A stretch of 17,727 nt of DNA from JAJZMF01 sp035702845 (GTDB lineage Bacteria; Actinomycetota; Acidimicrobiia; Acidimicrobiales; Palsa-688): NCBI GenBank assembly GCA_035702845.1, contig DASSZK010000185.1, positions 1 through 17,727 on the forward strand, in the 5' to 3' direction. Positions 11,171 to 17,727 of the stretch are shown piece by piece; position 1 is the first letter of the stretch; every line of letters begins with the position of its first letter. The position numbers were made by a program, and so were the translations under genes. Below the pieces are notes generated by a model, which saw only the letters and a program-made list of their open reading frames with translations, was not told the DNA's origin and did not search any database.

Positions 11171-12300
11171 TTGCCGGTACCTTTCGCGGTTTTCGTAGCT
11201 TTGAGGACTTCCTGCTTCTTGGCGGGTGCCCAACTGGCCACGATCGCTGCCAGGTACTCCGCCCTCTTGGGCGCAAGCGTCTCAAGGTTGGCGCGGTTGG
11301 TGAAGAACAGCGCTGTCGATTCGGCTATGTCCTCACCTGCGTTAGTCTGCCCGTACTGCGTAGGCGGCTCCTCGGCGCCCATCTCGCCACTCGGCGTCTC
11401 GGCGTCCAGCCAGAAGTCCATCGTCTTCACCCAGCCGTCCTCGTACAGGGGCTCGATGAGGCCATGGGCCATCTCGTGAACGGCATTGGCCGTGATGGTG
11501 GTCTCGTTGTCCGCCTTGCCCGTGGTGGGGTTGATGTAACGCTTGTCGACCAGGTCGGTCTGGGTGTCGAACAGTGTCACGTTGGACTTCCCGCTCATAT
11601 ACTCTCCCATGACCCCTTCGATGAGAGGGGCGTCCTTGTAGTTGGCGTCGACCTGTTTCTTGACCCGCCCGAGCGAGGTAACGCCCTGGGCACGCTTGGC
11701 CAGCGGCGACCGCTTCCGCTGCTTGCCCAGGATGGGAGCGAAATGCGTCACTGCGGTCAAGACGCCACGTAGCTCCTTCATCTCCCAGACGTTTGTCTCC
11801 AGGGAGTCGAGGGTGGCTTTACCCACTTCGTCGTACTCCTTTTTGATGGCGGCGATGGACGTCGGTGACGAAAGCGAGATGCCGAAGTCGGCCTTCAATT
11901 TGGCGCAGATCTGTTTGGCTTCCTCCTCTTCTTGGGGGTTGGCCACCCGGATCTGCTCCTTGCCGATCTTGATGACCTTGGGCGAAGGTGCCGTCGTCGT
12001 GCCTGTACCTGTTGTCGTGCCTGTACCTGTTGTCGTGGCGGTGCCGGTCGTGCCCTTCGAGCCCTCCTTGCCCCCGCCCTTCTTGGACGACTTAGACCAC
12101 GGCCAACGCTGGAGCGTGGGGGCGGTCAACGTACCATCGACGAGGCGCAATACAGCCTGGTTGCCAGCGGTGCGCTGTAGATCGAGGAGGTCACCGGGCA
12201 CGGCTCGCGCCTCGAAGGCTGGGCCAGAGGCGCTCTGGCGCCTGGCCTTGACCTCGGCCACTTCTTCTTGCACCCGCCGCTGTTGGGTCTTGCCGGGCAT
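11167..12300 (-). CDS. Zinc metalloprotease with DUF4157/eCIS-type leader motif (effector-like)
   Basis: A 377-aa protein. Near the N-terminus, LLDLQRTAGNQAV (38-50) is the motif seen in many DUF4157 proteins and other cargo-like proteins around extracellular contractile injection systems. Next come a basic segment (QRWPWSKSSKKGGGK) and a Thr/Gly repeat linker (84-103). An alpha-helical middle follows, then a zincin core with HEMAH (H275, E276, H279). GEDIAES (322-328) about 45 residues later can supply the third ligand (E323 or E327). No secretion signal or membrane segment is present, as expected for injected cargo. The ATG at 12300 has AAGGAG 4 nt upstream; a TTG at 12318 is less likely. 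It is the first gene of a coupled pair. The zincin call is strong; the effector role is inferred. Confidence 0.82.
   Translation of the reverse strand: MPGKTQQRRVQEEVAEVKARRQSASGPAFEARAVPGDLLDLQRTAGNQAVLRLVDGTLTAPTLQRWPWSKSSKKGGGKEGSKGTTGTATTTGTGTTTGTGTTTAPSPKVIKIGKEQIRVANPQEEEEAKQICAKLKADFGISLSSPTSIAAIKKEYDEVGKATLDSLETNVWEMKELRGVLTAVTHFAPILGKQRKRSPLAKRAQGVTSLGRVKKQVDANYKDAPLIEGVMGEYMSGKSNVTLFDTQTDLVDKRYINPTTGKADNETTITANAVHEMAHGLIEPLYEDGWVKTMDFWLDAETPSGEMGAEEPPTQYGQTNAGEDIAESTALFFTNRANLETLAPKRAEYLAAIVASWAPAKKQEVLKATKTAKGTGK
11996..12049. repeat. 18-bp in-frame tandem repeat encoding the Thr/Gly linker
   Basis: GTCGTGCCTGTACCTGTT (plus-strand reading) at 11996-12013 and 12014-12031, with a degenerate third copy to 12049. 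It encodes TTTGTG-type hexapeptides in the metalloprotease linker, so copy-number change alters linker length without a frameshift. Confidence 0.85.
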
Positions 12301-12560
12301 GGCTCTCCTTTCGGGCAACGGCGCGGCCGTGCATGAACGTAAGGCAGCTACCTCTTGGATGATCGCGCACTTGCGGGCGACGTGAGGGCTTCTTCGCCAA
12401 CTTGGTGGGCCTGGCGCCGGACACCCGCCCCGGGAGCCTCGCGATGGTGAACAAGCGTTCGAGCCACAATGGGAACGTAAGTTTGCCTGTAAAGGCTACT
12501 GTCGCTGTCGCTGGCCCGGGTGGGAGCGGGAGGGGCAGTCGGGGCGCGATCCTGGAGGGC
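12301..12560. other. Divergent intergenic region of the metalloprotease locus
   Basis: 260 bp between the minus-strand protease and the plus-strand 12561 gene; it must hold both promoters. I see no clear -10/-35 pair or long inverted repeat. A GGGAAC followed about 22 nt later by CTACTGTC (12472-12506) loosely recalls an ECF sigma-factor promoter toward the 12561 gene. The plus frame is open from about 12362, but the residues have no recognisable domain. Confidence 0.3.
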
Positions 12561-13100
12561 ATGCCCGATCTCGTCGACAGGGCGCGACCACCGGCCAACG
12601 CGACCGACGCCGTTGACCTCTTACTCAGGATTTGCCCTGAGTTCGGACCGGCATGGTCCTCGCTCCGCGAGTTGATGGGCGAAGAGCCGGCGATCTCGGT
12701 TGGCATCTACAACGTGTTCGGCCAAATCGTCCTGCCGTTCCTTCTCTATGCGCTCGACGGGGACACGGGATCAGACTTCCATATCCCTTATCTGGGCTGC
12801 GCCGCTGACGTCGGCGATGCGCACAGGAGGGCCTTTCGCGATGAAGCCCAATGGGCAGCCATGCCAGCGCGAGGCACCCGGCAGCTCGAAGACCTTGTGG
12901 GCCGGCTGTACGCGGTCCTTGACCTGTGGGCGGCTACGGATGACAGGAGCCTGCGAGACGCCCTGTACGTCGAAATGGCCGAGACCGGCTACGTGGATCT
13001 GAGCTCTGAGGTCCTCCTCGGCTACGCCGGCAATAACCTGCGAGCGCTCGCAGGCTTAGCGCAGCAATCTGCCGTTGACGACCAGCCGCGCCAGGCATAG
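12561..13100 (+). CDS. 179-aa immunity-like protein of unknown family
   Basis: A soluble, mostly helical protein. The core DAVDLLLRICPEFGPAWSSL (17-36), a NVFGQIVLPFLLYAL stretch (51-65), a RQLEDLVGRLYAVLDLWAA helix (107-125) and YVDLSSEVLLGY (144-155) resemble families of small immunity-type proteins (DUF7674-like, by memory of pattern, not by search). These protect against polymorphic toxins. The ATG at 12561 has GGAGG close by. Earlier in-frame starts (12402, 12444) would add up to 53 residues of low-complexity Gly/Arg-rich sequence and are less likely. It diverges from the metalloprotease gene. It may protect against that protein or a relative, or be an orphan immunity gene. Confidence 0.65.
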   Translation: MPDLVDRARPPANATDAVDLLLRICPEFGPAWSSLRELMGEEPAISVGIYNVFGQIVLPFLLYALDGDTGSDFHIPYLGCAADVGDAHRRAFRDEAQWAAMPARGTRQLEDLVGRLYAVLDLWAATDDRSLRDALYVEMAETGYVDLSSEVLLGYAGNNLRALAGLAQQSAVDDQPRQA

Positions 13101-13158
13101 CTGCCCGTGACGGCCAAGTTCTGGCCGCCGGTGCCGCCTCAATGGGTCATTATTTAGC

Positions 13159-13455
13159 GTGCGCGTGGTGATCGTGGGCCCAGGGGGTGCCGGCAAGAGC
13201 ACCTTCGCTAAGCGACTGGCTGCCGCCACGGGGACCGAGCCGACCGAGATCGACAAGCTCTTTTGGCAGGGCGGGTTGCGGCCGCTCAGCGTCGAAGAGT
13301 GGGAGGCCCTGCAGGAAGCGACCTTCTCGGGCGATGCCTGGATCGCCGATGGCGACCTCGGGCCCTATGACTCCATCCATGTCCGCCTGCGCCGTGCCGG
13401 CACGGTCGTCATGCTCGACGTGTCGCTATGGCGGTGCGGCGCTTACGCGAACTAG
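13159..13455 (+). pseudogene. 3'-truncated P-loop kinase-like gene (topology-modulation/adenylate-kinase type)
   Basis: 98 codons with a clear Walker A GPGGAGKST (7-15) at the N-terminus, then EIDKLFWQGGLRPLSVEEW and a DAWIADGDLGPYDS segment typical of FlaR/topology-modulation kinases. Those run to about 170-200 aa. Here the frame stops soon after the LDVSLWRC strand-helix, where intact relatives continue with Arg-rich lid helices. The 3' half is missing and an HTH gene begins inside its last 28 bp in another frame, so a deletion or recombination joined two genes. The GTG start has no Shine-Dalgarno site; AT-rich sequence directly upstream could serve a leaderless start. A shortened functional form is unlikely without the lid. 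Confidence 0.65.
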
Positions 13456-13754
13456 TAACGGCCGATGAGCTGCACTTGGAAGATATGGCTGACCCGACCT
13501 ACCGTGCCGAGCACGAGAGGACCCGCTTCGCCAATGAGGTTGCCTTACGCGTCGTCCAGTACCGAACCGACCGCGGCCTCAGCCAGAGCGCCTTCGGGCG
13601 CCTGGTCGGTATGCGCCAACCTCATGTAGCGAGGCTGGAACCCGGCGACCACGAGCCGTCGCTGTCCACCCTCGCACGCCTATCGGCGGCCATGGGCGTC
13701 GACTTCACGCTCACGGTCACGCCGAAGGGGGTCGAGCTGCGCGCCAGCGCCTAG
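13428..13754 (+). CDS. HigA-like XRE-family HTH protein
   Basis: A 108-aa protein with a Cro/C1-type HTH (about 38-95): VVQYRTDRGLSQSAFGRLVGMRQPHVARLE, then HEPSLSTLARLSAAMG. It ends in a short strand tail (VDFTLTVTPKGVEL). N-terminal residues 13-35 (DELHLEDMADPTYRAEHERTR) match the helix common in HigA-type antitoxins and related regulators. Such antitoxins are usually beside a HigB/RelE toxin; none is seen, as the upstream gene is a broken kinase. It may be an orphan antitoxin or a free regulator. The start is uncertain: ATG 13428 overlaps the kinase fragment by 28 bp, and ATG 13485 with GGAAG upstream would drop 19 residues. An inverted repeat (GTGCCA/TGGCAC) just after the stop could be a weak terminator. 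Confidence 0.8.
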   Translation: MAVRRLRELVTADELHLEDMADPTYRAEHERTRFANEVALRVVQYRTDRGLSQSAFGRLVGMRQPHVARLEPGDHEPSLSTLARLSAAMGVDFTLTVTPKGVELRASA

Positions 13755-14003
13755 GGGTGCCACGACGGGCAAGCTTGGCACTCCTTGACCAGGCTAAGTC
13801 GCAAGGCCAGAGAGAGCCTTTTCGGTGCCGTCAAGAGAGCAAGGGTACCTAGAGGCGCCACTGCACCACGCGCTTTGGACAAGCTGCCTTTGGTGGGGTT
13901 CGGCCGCACCGGCTGGCCGCAGGAGAGGTCGGTCTGGACCTGATGCCTCTCCGCTGCGGCTCTCTCCGGATGGAGCGATGTGGGCGATCAACGCCCCGGC
14001 TCT
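13755..14003. other. Intergenic region with inverted repeats, downstream of aceE
   Basis: 249 bp between the convergent HTH and aceE genes. It holds GTGCCA/TGGCAC just after the HTH stop. GGAGAGG (13922-13928) and CCTCTCC (13946-13952) form a 7-bp stem with a 17-nt loop. A distant pair, GAGAGAGCC (13810-13818) and GGCTCTCTC (13958-13966), has 9-bp arms 139 bp apart. None has a T-run. The stem at 13922-13952 is the best candidate for ending aceE transcription. Confidence 0.4.
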
Positions 14004-16718
14004 TTAGATCTCGCGTGCGGCCCCGACCCGTTCGGCGTCGATCTCGTAGCGTTTGATCGCGTCGGTGACCTCTTCCGCCTTGCCCTCGCCGCTTTGGCGT
14101 AGGCCGTCGAGGGCGCCGACGACGACATGGGCGGCATCGGTCTCGAAATAGCGGCGCAGGTGCTCGCGGTCGTCGCTGCGGCCAAAGCCGTCGGTCCCCA
14201 GCGTGACGAACGGGGCGTGTACCCAACGCGAAATCTGGTCGGGGATGGCCTTCATGTAGTCGGTCACGGCAACGATGGGGCCTTCGGCGTTCCCCAGCGT
14301 CTGGGTGACGAACGGGGTGCGGGCCGGCTCGCCCGGGTGCAGGCGGTTCCAGCGGTCGCAGTCGAGGGCCTCTTCACGCAGCAGCTTGTAGCTTGTGGCG
14401 CTCCAAAGCTCGGCGGCGACGTCGTGGTTCTCGGCGAGGATCTTTTGTGCTTCGAGGGCGGCCTGGCTGGCGGAACCGGAGAACAGGATCGTCACCTTGC
14501 GCGAGGGCCCTTCGGGTGCGGGCGCGAAGCGGTAGAGGCCCTTCAAGATGCCTTCGTCCACACCTTCGGGCTTGGGCGGCATCTGGTAGTTCTCGTTGTA
14601 AAGGGTGATGTAGTAGAAGATGTCTTCACCTTGGCCACCCTCGCCGTACATGCGCCGGATCCCGTCGCGGATTATGGTCGCCGTCTCGTACGCGAACGCC
14701 GGGTCGTAAACCTGGCAGTTGGGGTAGGCGGACGCCAGCAGCAGCGAGTGGCCGTCGTCGTGCTGGAGGCCTTCGCCAAGAAGCGTCGTGCGCCCTGCGG
14801 TGCCGCCGAGCAGGAAGCCACGGGCACGCATATCGGCGGCGGCCCAGATAAGGTCGCCCACCCGCTGGAAGCCGAACATCGAATAGAAGATGTAGAACGG
14901 CAGCATCGCCTCGCCGAAGGTGGCGTAGGAGGTGGCTGCCGCCGTGAAGTCGGAGATGCCTCCAGCCTCGGTGATGCCTTCTTCGAGGATCTGGCCGTCT
15001 TTGGCCTCCGAGTAGCTCAACATCAACTTGGAGTCCACCGGCTCGTAAAGCTGGCCAAGCGGTGCATAGATCTTGAAGTTCTTGAACAATGCGTCCATGC
15101 CGAAGGTACGCGCCTCGTCGGGGATGATCGGCACGACACGCTTGCCTACCGTCTTATCTTGCAAAAGCCCGCGCAGCAGTACGGCGAACGCCATGGTCGT
15201 AGAGACCTCGCGGTTGCCCGAGCCTTTGTCGAACTCGACGAAGGCGGCCTCAGCAGGAGCCGGGAGTGGCTTGTAGTTCACGAGGCGCTTGGGCAGGGAA
15301 CCGCCTAGCTCCTTGCGGCGAAGGGCCATGTACTCGTACTCGGCACTGTCCTCGGGTAGGCGGTAAAACGGCGGTTCACCCTTTTCCAGCGCCTCGTCGG
15401 GGATCTCGGCGTTGAGCTTCAACCGGTCGCGCAGGGCTTTTAGCTCGGCTGCGTTCATCTTCTTGATCTGGTGGGTGGAGTTGCGTGCCTCGATGGTGGG
15501 CCCGAGTGCCCATCCCTTGATTGTCTTGGCCAAGATGACCGTCGGCTGGCCCGTCGTCTCGGTGGCTGCCTTGTATGCCGCATAGAGCTTGCGGTAGTCG
15601 TGGCCACCGCGGGGCAGGGTGCGAAGTTCCTCGTCCGAGAGGTGCTCGACCAGTTTTTTGAGGCGCGGGTCAGGCCCGAAGAAATGTTCCCGTATGTACG
15701 CGCCGTCCTCGGTGGCCAGCTTTTGGAACTCGCCGTCGACGGTGGTGTTCATCTTGTTGAGCAGTAACCCGTCGACATCGCGGGCGAGCAGTTCGTCCCA
15801 GCGGCTGCCCCAGATGACCTTGATCACGTTCCAGCCGGCCCCGCGGAAGACGGCCTCAAGCTCCTGGATGATCTTGCCGTTGCCCCGTACCGGGCCGTCG
15901 AGGCGCTGCAGGTTGGCATTGACGACGAAGATCAGGTTGTCCAGCTGCTCGCGTCCCGCCAGGGACAAGGCGCCGAGCGTCTCAGGCTCGTCGCACTCGC
16001 CGTCGCCGAGATAGCACCACACCCGCGAGCCCGAGGTGTCGACGATGCCTCGGTTGTGGAGGTACTTGTTGAAGTGCGCCTGGTAGATGGCATTGAGTGG
16101 CCCGATGCCCATCGAGACCGTGGGGAACTCCCAGAACTCGGGCATGAGCCGGGGGTGGGGGTAGGAGGACAACCCGCCGGAGCCGTCGGCAGCGCCTGCG
16201 AGCTCCATGCGGTAGTGCTCGAGCTGGCCCTCGGTCAGGCGGCCTTCCAAGAAGGCCCGGGAGTAGATGCCGGGGGCGGCGTGGCCCTGGAAGAAGACCT
16301 GGTCACCCGGGCCGCCGGCGTCCTTGCCCCGGAAGAAATGGTTGAAGCCCACCTCGTATAGGGCCGCCGAGCTGGCGAACGTGGCGAGGTGGCCACCGAT
16401 CCCGTCCGCTTTGTGGTTGGCCCGCACCACCATGACAGCTGCGTTCCACCTGATGAACGCCCTGATCCGTCTCTCGGTGTCCTCGTCGCCGGGGAACCAC
16501 GGTTCGCGGTCGGCCGGGATGGTGTTGACATAGGGCGTCGAGACGGTGGCGGGGAAGCCGACCTGGGTCTCCTTGGCCCTTTCCAGGAGCTTCATCAAGA
16601 TGTAGCGCGCCCTGGCTTTGCCGTGGACCTCTAGGACCGCGTCAAAGGAGTCGACCCATTCCTCCGTCTCCGTCGGATCGATGTCAGGGAGCTGGTGTGA
16701 GATGCCGTCGAAGATCAC
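14004..16718 (-). CDS. aceE: Pyruvate dehydrogenase E1 component, homodimeric type
   Basis: A 904-aa thiamine-diphosphate enzyme that decarboxylates pyruvate and reductively acetylates the lipoyl domain of E2, feeding acetyl-CoA to the TCA cycle. It has the full length of the homodimeric (E. coli/actinobacterial) class. The ThDP motif runs from GDGECDEPE (238-246) to NANLQ (267-271). His416 in STHQIKKMN corresponds to the catalytic His407 of E. coli AceE, and a transketolase-like central domain and C-terminal domain follow. The GTG start at 16718 comes directly after an in-frame TAG, so no extension is possible; the Shine-Dalgarno site is poor. E2 and E3 genes are not adjacent, as is usual in actinobacteria where E1 stands alone. 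The flavin oxidoreductase at 8290 is not a good E3 candidate because its His-Glu dyad is altered. Confidence 0.96.
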   Translation of the reverse strand: MIFDGISHQLPDIDPTETEEWVDSFDAVLEVHGKARARYILMKLLERAKETQVGFPATVSTPYVNTIPADREPWFPGDEDTERRIRAFIRWNAAVMVVRANHKADGIGGHLATFASSAALYEVGFNHFFRGKDAGGPGDQVFFQGHAAPGIYSRAFLEGRLTEGQLEHYRMELAGAADGSGGLSSYPHPRLMPEFWEFPTVSMGIGPLNAIYQAHFNKYLHNRGIVDTSGSRVWCYLGDGECDEPETLGALSLAGREQLDNLIFVVNANLQRLDGPVRGNGKIIQELEAVFRGAGWNVIKVIWGSRWDELLARDVDGLLLNKMNTTVDGEFQKLATEDGAYIREHFFGPDPRLKKLVEHLSDEELRTLPRGGHDYRKLYAAYKAATETTGQPTVILAKTIKGWALGPTIEARNSTHQIKKMNAAELKALRDRLKLNAEIPDEALEKGEPPFYRLPEDSAEYEYMALRRKELGGSLPKRLVNYKPLPAPAEAAFVEFDKGSGNREVSTTMAFAVLLRGLLQDKTVGKRVVPIIPDEARTFGMDALFKNFKIYAPLGQLYEPVDSKLMLSYSEAKDGQILEEGITEAGGISDFTAAATSYATFGEAMLPFYIFYSMFGFQRVGDLIWAAADMRARGFLLGGTAGRTTLLGEGLQHDDGHSLLLASAYPNCQVYDPAFAYETATIIRDGIRRMYGEGGQGEDIFYYITLYNENYQMPPKPEGVDEGILKGLYRFAPAPEGPSRKVTILFSGSASQAALEAQKILAENHDVAAELWSATSYKLLREEALDCDRWNRLHPGEPARTPFVTQTLGNAEGPIVAVTDYMKAIPDQISRWVHAPFVTLGTDGFGRSDDREHLRRYFETDAAHVVVGALDGLRQSGEGKAEEVTDAIKRYEIDAERVGAAREI

Positions 16719-16764
16719 CTACCCATCGTCGCGCCTCGCGGGGGTGCTCAGGTAGTAGGACGCT

Positions 16765-16775
16765 GAAGTAACTTC
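16765..16775. promoter_or_regulatory. Short palindrome in the aceE/HAD divergent gap
   Basis: GAAGTAACTTC (5-bp arms, one central base) lies 47-57 bp upstream of the aceE start in the 99-bp region that must hold promoters for both divergent genes. A CGTCC-GAA-GGACG hairpin lies nearer the HAD gene. Either may be an operator; no clear -10/-35 pair is visible. Confidence 0.3.
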
Positions 16776-16817
16776 GGTGATTTTCGTCTCAGGCGTCCGA
16801 AGGACGGTGGTTCGCCT

Positions 16818-17492
16818 ATGGTCGCGACCATGTCCACGCCCTCAGTCTTCTTGGTCGACGTGTACGACACCATCCTGACGTGCGACTTCCGGGCACACGT
16901 AACCGAGCTGCCGGCGCTGGCGGGGATCGGCGCCCAGCGCTGGAACGAGGCCTGGGTGCCCCTCGGCCCGGACCTCACCGAGGGCCGCATCACGGTGGCG
17001 GAAGCCTACGAGCAGGTCGTAAAGACATGCGGCAAGGAGGCGACGCCCGAGCTGGTGGGCGCTTTGCAGCGCCGGGACCTGGAGCTATTGCGGCAATGGA
17101 CCCACCTTTACGAGGACACGGCCACCTTCTTTGGCCGGGTGAGAGAGGCGGGCAAGCGGTCGTGCCTGGTGAGCAACTGTTCGGACACGACACGTGCCCA
17201 ACTGGTCGAACTGGGGGTGGACCGTATGGTTGATGCCATGGTCCTGTCCTGCGAGGCCGGGGTGGCCAAGCCTGCCGCTCAGATCTATCTCCTGGCCCTG
17301 GAGCAGCTCGATGCGGCTGCGGCGGAGGCCGTTTTCGTGGACGACCAGGTTCGCTACTGCGAGGGCGCCGAGGCGTTGGGGATCCGCTCGTTCCAGATGC
17401 TGCGGGGCCAACCCGGGCCCGGCCAAGTGCCCGCTGCGCAGGCGAGCGTGGCCACGGTGCACTCTTTCGACGACCTTTCGGAGCTGATCTGA
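16818..17492 (+). CDS. HAD-superfamily hydrolase
   Basis: A 224-aa cytoplasmic HAD phosphatase-like enzyme with a helical cap (about 25-100). All four motifs are present: I, DVYDT (nucleophile D14, acid D17), where the usual phenylalanine is Tyr; II, LVSNCSD (S119); III, GVAKPA (K151); IV, FVDDQ (D175, D176). It resembles haloacid dehalogenase/phosphoglycolate-phosphatase-type members, and the substrate cannot be told from sequence. The ATG at 16818 has GGTGG 7 nt upstream; the ATG four codons later is possible. It diverges from aceE and is followed 3 nt later by rnhA, so the two are co-transcribed. Confidence 0.88.
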   Translation: MVATMSTPSVFLVDVYDTILTCDFRAHVTELPALAGIGAQRWNEAWVPLGPDLTEGRITVAEAYEQVVKTCGKEATPELVGALQRRDLELLRQWTHLYEDTATFFGRVREAGKRSCLVSNCSDTTRAQLVELGVDRMVDAMVLSCEAGVAKPAAQIYLLALEQLDAAAAEAVFVDDQVRYCEGAEALGIRSFQMLRGQPGPGQVPAAQASVATVHSFDDLSELI

Positions 17493-17495
17493 GGC

Positions 17496-17727
17496 ATGAG
17501 CAATCCCGGTGCTGCTCCGGCCAGCGAGAGCACGATCGCTTACACAGACGGTGCCTGCCAGGGGAACCCTGGACCGGGTGGGTGGGCGTGGGCGGTCCCG
17601 GGGGGCCGCTGGCGCGCCGGGGCGGAGAGGCGCACCACGAACCAGCGGATGGAGATTTCGGCCGCCCTTGATGCCGCCCGTACCATCACCGGCCCTTTAG
17701 AGATAGTCAGCGACAGCACCTACGTCG
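17496..17727 (+). CDS. rnhA: Ribonuclease HI, N-terminal part (cut by window end)
   Basis: The first 77 codons of RNase HI, which cuts the RNA strand of RNA-DNA hybrids. Catalytic residues in view are Asp18 in YTDGACQGNPGPGGW, Glu53 in TNQRMEISAAL and Asp73 in VSDSTYV; the fourth acidic residue lies beyond the window. The ATG at 17496 is 3 nt after the HAD stop codon, with GAGG directly before it, so translation is probably coupled. An about 11-residue Ala/Pro/Ser lead precedes the first strand. Confidence 0.93.
   Translation, partial: MSNPGAAPASESTIAYTDGACQGNPGPGGWAWAVPGGRWRAGAERRTTNQRMEISAALDAARTITGPLEIVSDSTYV

Noticed and set aside
11086..11772. 228-codon plus-strand frame opposite the metalloprotease
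   Set aside because: Antisense to the HExxH core; no domain. The protease strand carries the ribosome site and the GTGA coupling.
13794..13991. 65-codon minus-strand frame in the gap after aceE
   Set aside because: No ribosome site, no recognisable residues, and it spans the inverted repeats.
14127..15308. 393-codon open frame on the plus strand, opposite aceE
   Set aside because: It lies wholly antisense to a certain aceE gene; high GC creates long open frames opposite real genes, and its residues show no domain.

Overview
The window is high-GC with strong G/C bias at third codon positions. Its gene families are typical of Actinomycetota: a homodimeric AceE-type pyruvate dehydrogenase E1, an actinobacterial HhH-GPD base-excision protein, a PspC/GlsB membrane pair, an HxlR regulator, and GAF-GAF-SpoIIE phosphatase signalling. 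An actinobacterium, possibly of the Acidimicrobiia, fits best. This is inferred from gene content; no rRNA or other marker gene is present. No insertion sequence, CRISPR array, tRNA or rRNA was found.

Layout. 1-1134: the start of a suf (Fe-S cluster) operon on the minus strand. sufC comes first, without sufB or sufD in front, followed by a partial sufS; the gap between them is made of degenerate ~17-bp repeats. 1135-1845: a hairpin and a proline/alanine-rich protein gene. 1885-3654: a GAF-GAF-PP2C phosphatase (minus). 3655-4279: no convincing protein gene, but a plus-strand structured RNA candidate of about 220 nt ending in a textbook intrinsic terminator. 4280-6064: an alpha/beta-hydrolase fold protein lacking its nucleophilic serine, and a secreted CAP-domain protein. 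6134-7595 (minus): a DNA glycosylase-family protein behind a cytoplasmic trypsin-like protease with a PDZ domain. These diverge from an HxlR regulator (7692) across a perfect 16-bp palindrome. 8290-9768: an FAD/NAD(P) disulfide oxidoreductase with an altered C-terminal dyad. 9802-10367 (minus): a GlsB-like and PspC membrane pair.

10368-13754 is an accessory stretch. It holds a broken VOC-family gene, 16-bp tandem repeats, and a two-gene unit made of a zinc-metalloprotease with a DUF4157/eCIS-type leader motif plus a translationally coupled 142-aa protein. After these come a divergent immunity-like protein, a truncated P-loop kinase gene and an overlapping HigA-like HTH gene. 14004-16718 (minus) is aceE. 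16818-17727 is a HAD hydrolase followed 3 nt later by rnhA, cut by the window end.

The two most interesting signals are the structured RNA at about 3935-4153 and the metalloprotease-effector-like locus at 10742-13100. The RNA carries a 16-nt near-complement of the 16S rRNA 3' end inside a stem and has two closed multi-hairpin domains.
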